Shown here piece by piece: positions 9,538-19,975 of a stretch of DNA of 64,000 nt (its first letter is position 1; the number at the start of each line of letters is the position of its first letter). The translations under genes were made by a program, and so were the position numbers. This DNA comes from Phytophthora vignae f. sp. vignae (Eukaryota; Oomycota; Peronosporomycetes; Peronosporales; Peronosporaceae): contig JABJUM010000029.1 in the NCBI GenBank assembly GCA_016169955.1, forward strand, positions 434,001 through 498,000. The letters run 5' to 3'. Under the pieces are notes generated by a model. It was not told the DNA's origin, made no database searches, and worked only from the letters and a program-made list of their open reading frames with translations.

Positions 9538-12500
9538 CTACAATTCACTCGTCGAAATGTCCGACTCGCAGCCAGACTCCGACGTAGTCGCCACAGTAAC
9601 GGTTGACGTGCCCACAGTCGCCCATGCCTCTCGAACATCCTCAATGTTGAGGTGGCTCCGCAACCGTTCAAACACACACGGGCCCAATGCCTTTGTAAAA
9701 ATGTCGGCAATGTTCTCAGTGGTCGGTACATACTCCAAGTGAAGTCGCCCTCGGTCAACCCACTCAGCAATCGAACGCGTCTTCTTGGCTAGGTGTTTCT
9801 GGTTCTGCGAGTTACCATTATTCACCGCTTCCTTAATGGTACTTTGGTTGTCACAAAATAGGGTTGCCTGCACTTCCTGGTTGACACCGAGCTCTTTTAG
9901 CAACTTCTGCGCCCATTTGATCTCCTTTGTACATTTGTGAGCGGCAATAAGTTCAGCAGCACACGTGTCACCCGCCACGCTACCTTGTTTCTTACTTTGC
10001 CAGTTCCACACATTTGCATTAAGACGAAGGGTCCAACCACTAACCGACTTGCTAGTCCCTGGACAGCCAGCGTGATCGGCGTCCGCGAACGCATCGATCG
10101 TAACGCCACCACTACCCACATCATAATAGCGGTACACGAGTCCAAGTGACTTGGTACTCCTCAAGTACCGCATGACACGCTGAGCTTGACGAAAATTTTC
10201 CTTGGTATACGAGCCTCCATAACGCCCAAGAGTCCTCACAACATTCGCCAAGCCAGGCCTCGTACAGTGAACCAGATATTGCAGTGACCCCATCATCTCA
10301 CGAAACGGCAATCCAGGGTCATTAATGGGTTTGGGGTCCTTCTCCACAGGGATCGTGCTTCATTATGCATCTGCGGTGAACGTACAGGCTTGGCTTCTGC
10401 TAAACCAAATTTCCCCAACATGCGCTCAACGTACGACGTTTGCGAGAGACACAATATTTTACCAGGCCGATAGTTAATCTCCATGCCCAGTAGGTGCATG
10501 ACACGACCTAAGTTCTTCAACTGAACTTTTCACCAAGTGCCTTCACCACAATAGCGATATCCCTGGAGTCGGCGGCGATCAGGATATCGTCGACGTAGAC
10601 AGTCAAGAAAATCTTGTTGTACTCGCCTGTTTTCCAGTATACCCCTGCATCGAACGCACACTTCTTAAATCCAAGTGCAATAAGATGTTCGTGTAGAGTA
10701 TTGTTCCAGATTCTGGATGCTTGTTTCAAACCATAGAGCCCCTTTAACAATCGACACACTCTGCCGGTGCCATCATCTCCGGCTGCTCCATAAAGATCTC
10801 TATACCGACCAACACTCCATTGAGGAAAGCAGTCACGAAGTCTATGTGGTGACACTCCAGACCAAATAGCAACGCCAACAAAAGAATCAGTCGCACTGAC
10901 TCAATACGAACGACAGGTGAGTAAGTCTCCAAGTAATCCAGTCCGTACTTTTGTCTATAGCCCTTGATCGCTAGTCTGGCCTTGTGTCGTTCAATTTCAC
11001 CTTTCTCATTCCATTTCCGCACCAACACCCAGAGGGAAGTCAGAATATTCACTGTGTTACCTCCTTCAGGTTTTGGACGAGGCACCAGCTCCCATTTCGC
11101 ATGTGAGATTGGTACTCCTCTTCCATCGCTCGTTGCCACTGCGGTGCTTCGTCAGATGCGAGTGCCTCGCTAACCGTCGTAGGATTCAACAAGTTACACA
11201 CGGTTGCAATCATCATGCAGTTCATCAATGTCATCGTCATGGTGAAGCGTTGTCAAACTCGTCGAGTTCGAGTCGACCTTCTCAGTGTTCTACCCGCAGC
11301 AGACACACTTGGTGCCGCATTTCTCCCACCAGTTCCACGGGTTCGCTCGGTCCTGCCACTACTCCCACCAGTTCTTCGACGCGCCTGGCGGTTGGCATTC
11401 CCACCATCTCCAGCAGCATCGACTTCAGTATCGGCATCTTCACCACTACTCGCACCTTTCTGGTTAATATCATCTACCTCCATAATCGTATCACCACCAG
11501 GAGTACGTTCATCCTCGTCACTGTTGCTACGCGGGCTAGAATCGACGTATCCTTCGTCATCGTCGTCAAAGGGCTCTGCCATGCCGTCATCAGCGTCGTA
11601 AAGCTCCTCTTCATCCTCGTGCATGGGCTCCTCGTCGTCGTCTTTGCCCTCCTCTTTATTCTCTTGCATGGATTCATCATCATCGACTTTGCCCTCTTCG
11701 ACCTCATCGGACTCTTCATCATCATCGGCCGGAGGTAAGTACATTCGACTGACTGGTACTTCTCCGGTCCGGAAAAGAATTAACAGTTAGGTTTTTCATG
11801 AAAAACCTCGATGTTTGATTGGTCGAATTACCCGGCTATACCACATTTGATTGGACAAAACTCCAACATCAGTGATTTGTATGAAACACGATTGGCTGTT
11901 TTTCTGGCGTTTGAATACTCGTTGGTTAACAGCATTATATCACAGAGATAAGCTCTGTTTCCGCTTTCTGAAGTGTATCTCCAAAATTTGATCTGATCAA
12001 TTTTGATGGTGCAGCGAATTTAAACCTCATACCTGTGAAAACCGATTGTTTAAACCGACTAATAACAGCCTTAAATGGCGGGAATATGCATTCATGAAAA
12101 ATACTGGGTGATACCGCGGATCAAGCGCTTTAATTTATGGGCATCCACAGCTCTGTTGGAGCAGTAGTACGCAAGTTACAGTCTGATTAGAGAACTGTTA
12201 ATTCTTTAGCGGACCGGAGAAGTAGCGGCACAAAATTAATATGGGCTGGTAACTCAATCTCTTCATCAAAATACCTGACATCAATGAGGTCCCGCACATA
12301 CTGGGGATCTGCCGCCATGTCTTCATACAAGACGACATCACGCCGCTCCACCAAATTACCAGTAACCAAGTCAAGAATTCGATATCCCAACGACGTCTTT
12401 GCATAACTAAGAAAAATACCTGGGTCAGCACGCCTGTCAAGCTTCCCCTGCCGCTTCTTCTTGGGAACGTGCTGAAACACCACAGACCCACACACATGAA

Positions 12501-14600
12501 GATCACGAACTTGCGGTTTAGTTCCATACAACTTTTCATAAGGAGTCATCCCATTTAGAGCTTTCGTCGAGCTCATGTTGTCCACCTCGACGACATAGCC
12601 AAGTACTTCACCCCACAGACACATTGGAAGTCCCGCGGCCTCATTGATCGCCCTCACCTTGTTCATCAGGCAGCCATTCATCTTCTCAACCAGGCAATTC
12701 TCTTCAGGAGTGTACGAGTTGGTAGTCAGAAGTCTAATACCATGGCGCTTCAGGAACACCTTCAATTCCGTGTTGACAAACTCTCCTCCACGGTCACACG
12801 AAAAATTTTAATCGCATGCTCCTTCTCAATTTGCAACACTAAATCCATGATGTTCTGGTTCGCATCGCTCTTCTCTTTGAGCAAATAGCACCACTTGAAG
12901 CGGGAAGCCTCGTCCTGGATGAGCTGGAAATACAAGTTTCCACCAGGAGTCAACACTCCCACCGGGCTTATATCCGACATCATCCGAGCATCGCAAACCT
13001 TCTGGCGTTTAGCGCGCTTCCGTCGGAAGGACATCCGTTTCTGCTTCGCACGCTGACAGGCAATACAACGAAAAGGTTTCTTGAAGTCCTCCATTGTCAG
13101 CGAGTCCACTCCTAGGATCATCCTCTTCTTAATTATCAACTTCATCGCATCCACATTTTGATGCGCGAACCGCATGTGCCAAGTTAGCAACTTGTTGTTC
13201 TTCGGGGTTGGCGTCATAGCGCAAACCCGCGCACTCGCCGCAACAGGTGACGCATCCAACCAGTAGTGACCACACTTCTTCTTAAACACTAGTTACACAC
13301 CAGGATACTCGCCATTGGTGAAATAGGTAATTCGATCGGAGGGTGAAGACGTAAATGGCGTCTCGGGCACCCAGCCATCCATCTCGAGACGTTCTTGGCT
13401 GATGAGATTGCAAGGGCCATTCGGTGAGAACCGTGTCTCCTCCAATTCCAATATTACATCATCACCTTCCGAATCAAAACCATTTGCCGTTCGAACACGA
13501 ACGAGGCCAATGCCATCCGACTTGTTACTTCGACCCTTCCAGTCATCGAAGTAATCACGGTCTTCTTCCATCTCACCATGAAATGATGCGGCGCTCGTAC
13601 AGACGTGCACATCCGTGCCCGTGTCCAACATCCACGCCCGGGTGAATTCTTTCGACGTGCACGAAAGAACCCTTAAATCATCAGCCGGCGAATCATCCAC
13701 TTCATGCACAAGTCGCACCATCCCAATAGTGCGCGAGTCACGGGACCAGCGCCCCACAAAACCTATTTTCTTCGATTTCTTTTGTTTCCCTTTTGGTTTT
13801 GGTTGTGCGGCCTCGGAATCGTCATCATCAACATCACTGTCCCGTTGTTTCGCTTTCCTTTCAGCTCGCAACTCCTTACCATTCGCCATCAGGTGTCCAA
13901 CTTGGTGGCAGTGATGATAAGACCGGGTCTCTTTCCACTTGCCTGCACCCGGTACCTTCTTACCACCTCCAAGTTTCTTCTGCTTCCCTTTCCAGAGCCG
14001 CTTACCCTTCTTGAGAGACCCAATCAGCTTGCCACCTTCCTCCTCCTCCTCCTCAATCGACCCACGAGATTGACCGGCCTCAGCGTTATCCATCTCGGCT
14101 TCACCTCGCAAGGTATTCCGCACACGTTCAAGATCAGGAGCTTCATCTACGTGGCTAAACATCCGCACGACATTTCGATGCGTGCCTTCCACTCCAGTCA
14201 GGATGATCTTTGCCATTTCAGCGTCGTTAATTGGGTCACCCATGTTCTCGAGCTGGCGTCGGAAATCCTCCAACTTGTCCAGGTATTTGCTCATGTTCAT
14301 CCCTTTTCGATATTTAGCACCGTACAACTGACCTCGAACACGAATGCTATTGCCAAAGTCTCATTTAGTCTTTTCGCGCTCAAAAGCAGTCCACATTTCA
14401 TGCACACTGGCCATCTTGCAAAATTTCTTTGCGTCCCTTGACATCAGGCCACTCAGCAATGCATCACGTGCAAACAGATTTCGCTCTTCATAGATACGCT
14501 GCTGCTCAGCGTCTTGAGCATTAGGAAGTTCATCTCCGATTACTACATTCCAGCAGTCACGCTGCCGCAGGAAAGACTCGAATCTCGCCTGAATAAGTCA
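9538..14600 (-). pseudogene. copia B gag-pol remnant
   Basis: Read from right to left. Gag (to about 13800) has a zinc knuckle that lost its first and last Cys. The protease has a DTGTDVHVC active site near 13640. The pre-integrase and integrase segment at 13289-12187 includes HMRFAHQN and FRCIACQRAK. A 464-bp MITE interrupts the acidic linker. RT (11240-10300) keeps AFLNG and YVDD. RNase H (10347-9538) keeps the DADHAGC, LFCDNQS and ADIFTKAL blocks. An in-frame TGA near 14358 and frameshifts near 13290, 12765, 10850, 10520 and 10350 prevent a full polyprotein. Compared with copia A this is the older copy. Confidence 0.9.
11759..12222. mobile_element. 464-bp MITE inside copia B, TA target
   Basis: Terminal inverted repeats CTTCTCCGGTCCG, then AAAGAATTAACAGTT with two mismatches between ends, about 32 bp in all. 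It is flanked by TA at 11757-11758 and 12223-12224. Removing the element with one TA restores the copia reading frame across the site, by comparison with copia A. A TA target and short non-coding interior fit the Tc1/mariner superfamily. Confidence 0.85.
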
Positions 14601-14869
14601 AACCCCCCTTCATTGTCGTACTTCGGCGCTTTCGCACCGCCGGGAACCTTCCGCACCGCTGGTACGAGTTACACATCCGCTGCTTGACCTTGACCACCTT
14701 GGTCAACTGGAGCATCTCGTCCTTGACCAATTTGGCCGCCATGACCGCCTTGACCATCTTGCCCTTGCTGGCCTTGCCGTTTTTGCTCTTGTCGCCCACC
14801 GGGCATTTGGAGAGCACCGTACTCCATCGCGTTACTTGCTCAGATCTCGGATCCACACAGAAACCCCTT

Positions 14870-14881
14870 GGGCTCCTAACC
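14870..14881 (-). promoter_or_regulatory. primer-binding site of copia B (half-tRNA type, one mismatch)
   Basis: Directly inside the 5' LTR the minus strand reads GGTTAGGAGCCC. This is the copia A primer site GGTTATGAGCCC with one change, in the position facing the CAT anticodon of initiator tRNA-Met. Confidence 0.7.
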
Positions 14882-15286
14882 TAGGAGAAGGCGAACAGCT
14901 ACTCCTCGCACTTCGACTTTGTGGATCGAGTTACGCAAGAATTTAGTACTTATAGGAGCGAACAACGTGAGTATTTCGAGTGAAAAAGGATTGTGATTGT
15001 TGTTTAAGTGCTACTGTAGGGGAAAGCACCGGCCTCAAAACCCCCGCAGACTGTATCTGACTATACTGGCCGCAGCCATCGGAGTAGCAGGAGATGTTCT
15101 TAGAAACCTTCGGGTTCTCTTAGAGCTCTCTATCCTTCCGTAGTCAAGTCGTCAGCCGTCACTCCCTACCGCATAGACCTTCAACAAAGCACTTGTTGGT
15201 ACGCAACCAACCTTTGTCAATGGCACTCAGCCGAAATACACCATCGTTGCCACAACCAAGGTGAACACGACACTCTCAGTCTCGTA
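14882..15286 (-). repeat. 5' LTR of copia B
   Basis: 405 bp, near-identical to 9035-9439, followed on the right by the target duplication GAAGG (15287-15291). Confidence 0.9.
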
Positions 15287-15291
15287 GAAGG

Positions 15292-16125
15292 AAGGAGAGA
15301 CAAGGTCCTGGGAGGAGGACAGCAGGAGACAGGAGTTGAAGTGCAACGAGTGGTTGGGATCGCTGGAGCCGCTGCCCAGTGTGCATGTGTAGGAGTAGGA
15401 AAGGAGGCTCAGTCTAATATCTACCAACTGCGTGTCAAGTCGTGCGGGTGTTCGCACCCGCACGACTTTTCGCCTCCTCAGTCTTCCTCGAGGTCGTGAC
15501 CTCACTGCGTGGAGCGGACCGATCAAGAACAGTTGGTCCGACTGTAATGTGATTATTGTAGAAGGGATCACTTAGAATAAAATAGATGCTTATGTTGTAG
15601 CTCCGGCGTCGACAGGTAGGAACTGCAGTTTGATTTCTTCGTTAGAGGCTGCCCATATTGATTTCGGCCCCGGCCAAAGGGCCTCATCAGTGAGCTTCCA
15701 ATTCCGCAATGAGCATCTCTAGGACCAGGCTCTAGCAGCCAGTCATTCTACGCGACTCCTCGTAAGATCTCGTCTCGAACTTCATCCGTTACACCACGCA
15801 CGTAGCTGCCACTGATGTCGAGCATGACAAAAGGAAGTTGATGCCACTGAGCAGGCGCAACTAGCATCAGCTTAGAAAAACCTGTCTATCGAACTGGCGG
15901 CGCGGAGCTGGGGCTTGTCGGGCCGTGTCGGTCTCGGCGGTCGAGTGTCGAACGAGTTGCTTGCGCTCGGCGACGCAGGACGCGGAATGAGCCGCGAGGT
16001 TGTGCTTGACTGTCTTACCCGACAGCAGTTCCTGACGGCGTGTCGGGTTCCGTCGTGCCTTCCTTCATTCTGAAAATTATTTTTTTCAATTATCCACTTG
16101 TTCACTTCGTTGCACCCGAGGACTA
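15292..16125. other. intergenic with a strong hairpin
   Basis: No supported gene. A minus-strand frame (15571 down into the copia LTR) stays open and would continue across the copia and hAT-like insertions. 15437-15468 is a perfect hairpin, listed separately. Confidence 0.4.
15437..15468. other. perfect 14-bp hairpin with TTCG loop
   Basis: AAGTCGTGCGGGTG (15437-15450), loop TTCG, then the exact complement (15455-15468). G-C rich and followed by TT. As RNA it would be capped by a UUCG-type tetraloop. No gene is adjacent; it may be a terminator-like or element-end structure. Confidence 0.6.
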
Positions 16126-16470
16126 ATTTCACATGCCCCTCGGCACGCCCCCTGAAACGAAGCAACGACGGCCAAAAAAGTCCAGACCTGCATAAGACCT
16201 GTTTAAAAATCTTCCGCACTAGTGGCCCTTCCCACTAGCGTGGGTCACGAAGACTTGCAGGATTGTTGCATATCTTGATAAGCGACCGGGAGACATGAGG
16301 CTCGCCAATGCAATAAGGGTGCTTGCATTCGACGCCAGAGGAGAGAAAAAAAGAGATTGGGTTGCATTCCGGCAACAAGAAAAAAATAAACGAGATGAAA
16401 CGGAGTGGTGATTCGTGTTTGCTTGAGCAGCCAGATCAAACACCATGGAGCTGGATGCCTAAGTGATGGA
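16126..16470 (-). repeat. inverted partner of the repeat after RxLR gene 1
   Basis: Reverse complement matches 5392-5735, including the T-rich tract, the ATGCAACCCAATCTC region and the GGGGGCGTGCC end. Non-coding. Confidence 0.65.
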
Positions 16471-16499
16471 TGGTGTTCTGGTCAAAGAGCAAGCTCATG

Positions 16500-17340
16500 A
16501 ACTCTTGACTTGCCAAGGTGGCGTATTTAGAGGAGAGGAGCACAGGTACACTGGTCAGTCGTCGAGAAGGAGGCCTATCCCGTGGTTCTAGCGTGTATCT
16601 CATTGGACTACATCTTTGAGAGAGAAGGAGGGTTCAAAGCATTCTGCGACCATTCCAATTTGATTCAGATTTTCTCGCCATCCGAAAACGTCAAGAAGCG
16701 TACCCAGGGCAAGTTGCTCCGGTGGGCACTGCGCATCTCGTGTTTGAGGTACACCATCGAGCACATAGATGGCGAACGAAACCTATGGGCGGATATAGTG
16801 TCGCGGTGGGTACCACAAGGAAGGCCGCTACAGCGAGGAACAGTACAGGCAGTACAGGTGAGAGCAGCTCGAGTGGGGAGCGGTACGACGCTTCGAGGCT
16901 TCGGCCGTTGCAGTATGATCAGTTCGATTGGCCAACTGGTGGAGGTGATCAAGAAGTTGCAGGACACCGCAGAGAACCCAAGTCCAGGGTATGAGCAGGC
17001 CGAAAACGGTGTTTGGACTGCAGACGTCAAGATATGGCTGCCACCCAGCGACGCTAATCTCGTTACGCGTGTGATGATTGCTGCCCACTGTGGTATCCGA
17101 CCGCATCGTGGAGCGGATGCTATGCCCAATTACTCGGTGACGAGGTCGTGATAGCAGATATCCGGAATCGAGTCGACCGATTTGTGGCTGACTGCTTGTT
17201 GTGTAAGAAAGTCAAGGGCGGGATGCTAATCCAGCGTCCGTGGAACAGCACCCACACGGCGACGCGACGGAATGAACTGCTGCATATGGATTTCCTCTCT
17301 ATGGGGGACCCAATTGCGTACTTGAGTCAGGATAATTGAC
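16500..17340 (+). pseudogene. Ty3/gypsy RNase H and integrase zinc-finger fragment
   Basis: Two frames in sequence. 16582-17151 holds the end of RNase H (FCDHSNLIQIF, then LLRWALRIS, then IEHIDGERNLWADIVSRW), with the preceding GGVFRGEEHRYTG segment at 16515-16555 in another frame. 17148-17339 holds an integrase zinc-finger end (CLLCKKVKGG) and the first core strand (LLHMDFLSMG), then breaks off. The RNase H and integrase order is normal, but the fragment ends at a junction with opposite-strand RT sequence at about 17341-17362. Confidence 0.8.
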
Positions 17341-17362
17341 CACCTGTGGCCACTGGCGTCCG

Positions 17363-17747
17363 TCAACAAACAAATTGTTGTGGATCTTGGGGGAAGTAGA
17401 GTTTGGCCGAGTTTGCAATACTTCGAAGCGCATGCGAGTATGTGTCTCGTTCATCATCTGACCACGTGAGGGCCATGGCTCGCGCTGAATGCTTGTTTCT
17501 ACTGCGATTCACCAGTGCTCCATTGGGCTTCGACTGCATCGGCTCGAAGACCCTCACAAAATCAATCACGCTGTCTCGAATCCAGTTGCTGGCACACAGA
17601 AAACGCTGGAGATCGGCTGCTGTTTGAGGCAATGGCAACGACACCAGAGCGGACAGCCGTTCTGTATCCTGTCGAACGCCTTGACCGTCGATGATCTTTC
17701 CGCACCACGACACCTCGAACGCCATCAGGATACTCTTCTTGGCGTTC
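17363..17747 (-). pseudogene. Ty3/gypsy RT thumb/connection fragment, inverted
   Basis: The minus frame 17725-17363 reads FEVSWCGKIIDGQGVRQDTER, a proline-rich stretch, then LQRFLCASNWIRDS and a WSDDERDTY segment. This is the gypsy RT C-terminus leading to RNase H. It runs head-on into the plus-strand RNase H/integrase fragment, so the two pieces came from a broken and inverted element. Its upstream end is cut by gypsy B at 17748. Confidence 0.8.
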
Positions 17748-18018
17748 TGCAGCGGGGCTGCTGCAGCTTTAGCGTCAGAGGAAGACGTAACAGACTCGCA
17801 GAGTCTCGGCTTAAGAGGCCGGTTCTAATACTAGAACGCACGAGTCCGTACTCCTTACGGACTCCAAGAGTCAACCCTTAACTCTTAGCTGTGTGAATCT
17901 CAAACTGAATGTATTTCCCTTTAGCACGGCCAAGCCGCCTATGGTGTAGATGTATTCGGTTCACTATCTAGTATAGTGAACACTAGTCTTATGCATAATC
18001 AGCGGTTTACAAGTCATG
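17748..18018 (-). repeat. truncated 3' LTR of gypsy B
   Basis: Starts TGCAGCGGGG on the plus strand and matches the gypsy A LTR for about 270 bp. It then joins, at CATGTACT, directly to sequence that in gypsy A lies inside the antisense ORF. The roughly 100-bp U3 end is missing. Confidence 0.8.
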
Positions 18019-19565
18019 TACTCCCCGAACCGCCACGACGCTTCGCCCACGCCGTCGGCGCCACGTGAAGGGGGCACGTCTGCCCCAGTTGGCTCTTCGA
18101 GCTCTCGCAATCAAGAGCGCCCCGCGCGCACGTCTCCTGCGCGCTCGTCGAGCCATCGCCCAACTGAGCGCGCTGCGCCGTCGAGACAGGAGCCGCGGCC
18201 ACTGCTGCGCACTCCAAACCCGTTCCCGGAACGATCCCCCGGCCTCAGCGAGATACGCGAGCTCACAGAGCCACGGTACTCGCCGCTCCGTGAGGAAGAA
18301 GTGCCCTTGGGCCCCATCGTCTCCAACCCCTTGGACGAAGCTCAGTCCAAGCAAGTTGCGGCGCAGACAGCCCCCGTGCGCTCCCAGTGCCCCGAGCTGC
18401 GGTCTCTGCTGAACCCCAGCACCGCCGAGTACGGTTTTCGGCCTCGTAACCCCGCGGAGGCGTACCGCCAGGCGTTCCAGCAGTCGCTGGCTCAGCACGT
18501 CATTGGTACTCCGGAGGAGCTCGCTCTTCGTACGTCTCTGCGAGAGCGACTCTTGACTCCCAGTCTACCACTGTCTCCGAGTACCGTGAGCGGTTGCGGC
18601 TGCAAGCCAAATGGATGTCTGTGCCCGCTATGCGGACGTACCCTGTGGTACTCAGCCCGGGCGAGGACCCGGTCAAACACGCGGCTCAATTTGAGCTCTG
18701 GGCCGAGAAGAGAAAGAAGCTTAGCTCGATGACTGCTCTCCGAGCTAGCTTCAGCGAAGTGGATGTTCGTATCGAACGCAAGCTCCGCTTCGACTTTGCG
18801 AAGATCCGAGCCAAACGCAGCCTCTCGGCTAGTGGTCAGCCGCAGACCCATTCCAGCGCTACGCGCTACGCTCCTTTGAGCACTCCAGTCGCTCCTACCC
18901 GCGAGGGTGTGAGCGCCGTGGCTCAGGGCCAGCCCCAGAGCAATGTGGCTGACCCAGCAGCTCCCCAACCTATTGCCGGGAAGCGCGGGACGGCCGGCGT
19001 GCCGGCCTTGAGCCCTCGGGGCGCTGCTGATCAAGCTGATCAAAAGCGTCCACGACGTCTGGGCAGTCTGGGCGGAGGGGCACATCAAACTCCCATGAGT
19101 TCTCAGAGTGTGGGTACCCTCGCCATTTCACCAGATACTGGTTTTGACCCCCCCGGCACCGCCGCTTCGCCAGCAGGCGCTCCACATGGTAGTGAAGGTT
19201 CCCTTGCTCGTCGAGCAGCGCCGGTGGAGGCCGCAGTGGAGGCCCTCGCGACTCAGAGTGAGCTCCATCAGGTGCAGCAGCAGTCGGCTCGCATCCGGGA
19301 CCATGTCCATGACATTGATGCGCGTCTCGCGCGTACGGCCACGGAGCTCGACGAGCTTGCCCGAGACTTGGGCTGGGTTGAAGTGCCTCGCGAGGTCTGG
19401 GACCGACTCCGTGACTTGGAGAGCTGGGTACAGTATTATCGCGATCGCGACGACCTTCGCGTTCAGGAGCTCTCCAAGCTTCGGCGTCAGCAAGCTGCGT
19501 TGCAGGGTCAGATTGACCTTCCGGCCCGCATGCAGGGCCCGCCGCTGCGCCTCCTGATCCGGTGA
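18016..19565 (+). pseudogene. antisense ORF of gypsy B (aORF-like), truncated and frameshifted
   Basis: Opposite strand to gypsy B pol. Two overlapping frames, 18016-18732 and 18594-19565, together match residues of about 120 to 612 of the 690-codon gypsy A antisense ORF with high similarity. That includes the whole coiled-coil segment (RIRDHVHDIDARLAR, then VPREVWDRLR, then LRRQQAALQGQI). A frameshift near 18560-18600 and loss of the N-terminus show decay. That this second copy keeps the same antisense frame over more than 300 codons is the main reason to take the ORF seriously. Confidence 0.6.
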
Positions 19566-19975
19566 CCCCTGTCCCTGCGGCAACTTCCGACGCCGACTCT
19601 GCCGCCAGGGCTCGCGGCACCTCCGATGCCGAGCCTTCCACCGGTGTCTGCAGTGCCTGCGTTGATGGTCGCGTCTGCGACGCCTGCGACTGCGTCCTCG
19701 ACGGTCGCGACCTCCGCGCCTGCGTCCTCGTCGCCCTCGGTGCCTCCATCTACACCTGAGCAAGCCCATGCAGAAGAGATGGTGCATCCGCATCTTCTTC
19801 GGAAGATTGAGCGTGTACGCAAGGCCCTTCCTGGCCACGACCTTGAAAGGTCCGATGAAGCGCGGGCGCAAACTTTGCCTTGAAGAAAGCTGACACTGCA
19901 TGTGTAGATAGATTTTTAGCGTTAAGTAATACCAGGTCACCGACCTCATAATTGACAACATTGCCTCTGCCTCTG
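18970..19975 (-). pseudogene. gypsy B integrase C-terminus and chromodomain
   Basis: The minus frame 19749-18970 ends with a chromodomain (YHVERLLAKRR, then YLVKWRGYPHSENSWEF) matching the C-terminus of gypsy A pol. The preceding integrase C-terminal segment (LRPRFIGPFKVVARKGLAYTL) is in another frame at 19961-19790. Separated from the integrase core by the insertion at 19976-21522. Chromodomains of this type bind modified histones and can steer integration to heterochromatin. Confidence 0.85.

Larger units (their letters stand above)
9035..15286 (-). mobile_element. Ty1/copia element B, decayed
   Basis: Complete copia element on the minus strand. Two 405-bp LTRs (9035-9439 and 14882-15286) differ at about three positions by my reading. 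Their termini are TA...TA rather than TG...CA (TACGAG start when read on the minus strand). A perfect 5-bp target duplication, GAAGG, lies at 9030-9034 and 15287-15291. The order gag, protease, integrase, RT, RNase H is copia-type. The coding region is broken by many stops and shifts and by a 464-bp MITE. It is the same family as copia A at 31.6-46.7 kb, with similar proteins and a shared U3/R block. Confidence 0.93.

Noticed and set aside
13704..14441. 245-codon plus frame opposite copia B gag
   Set aside because: Opposite strand of a clear gag; no domain, and copia A does not keep an equivalent long frame.
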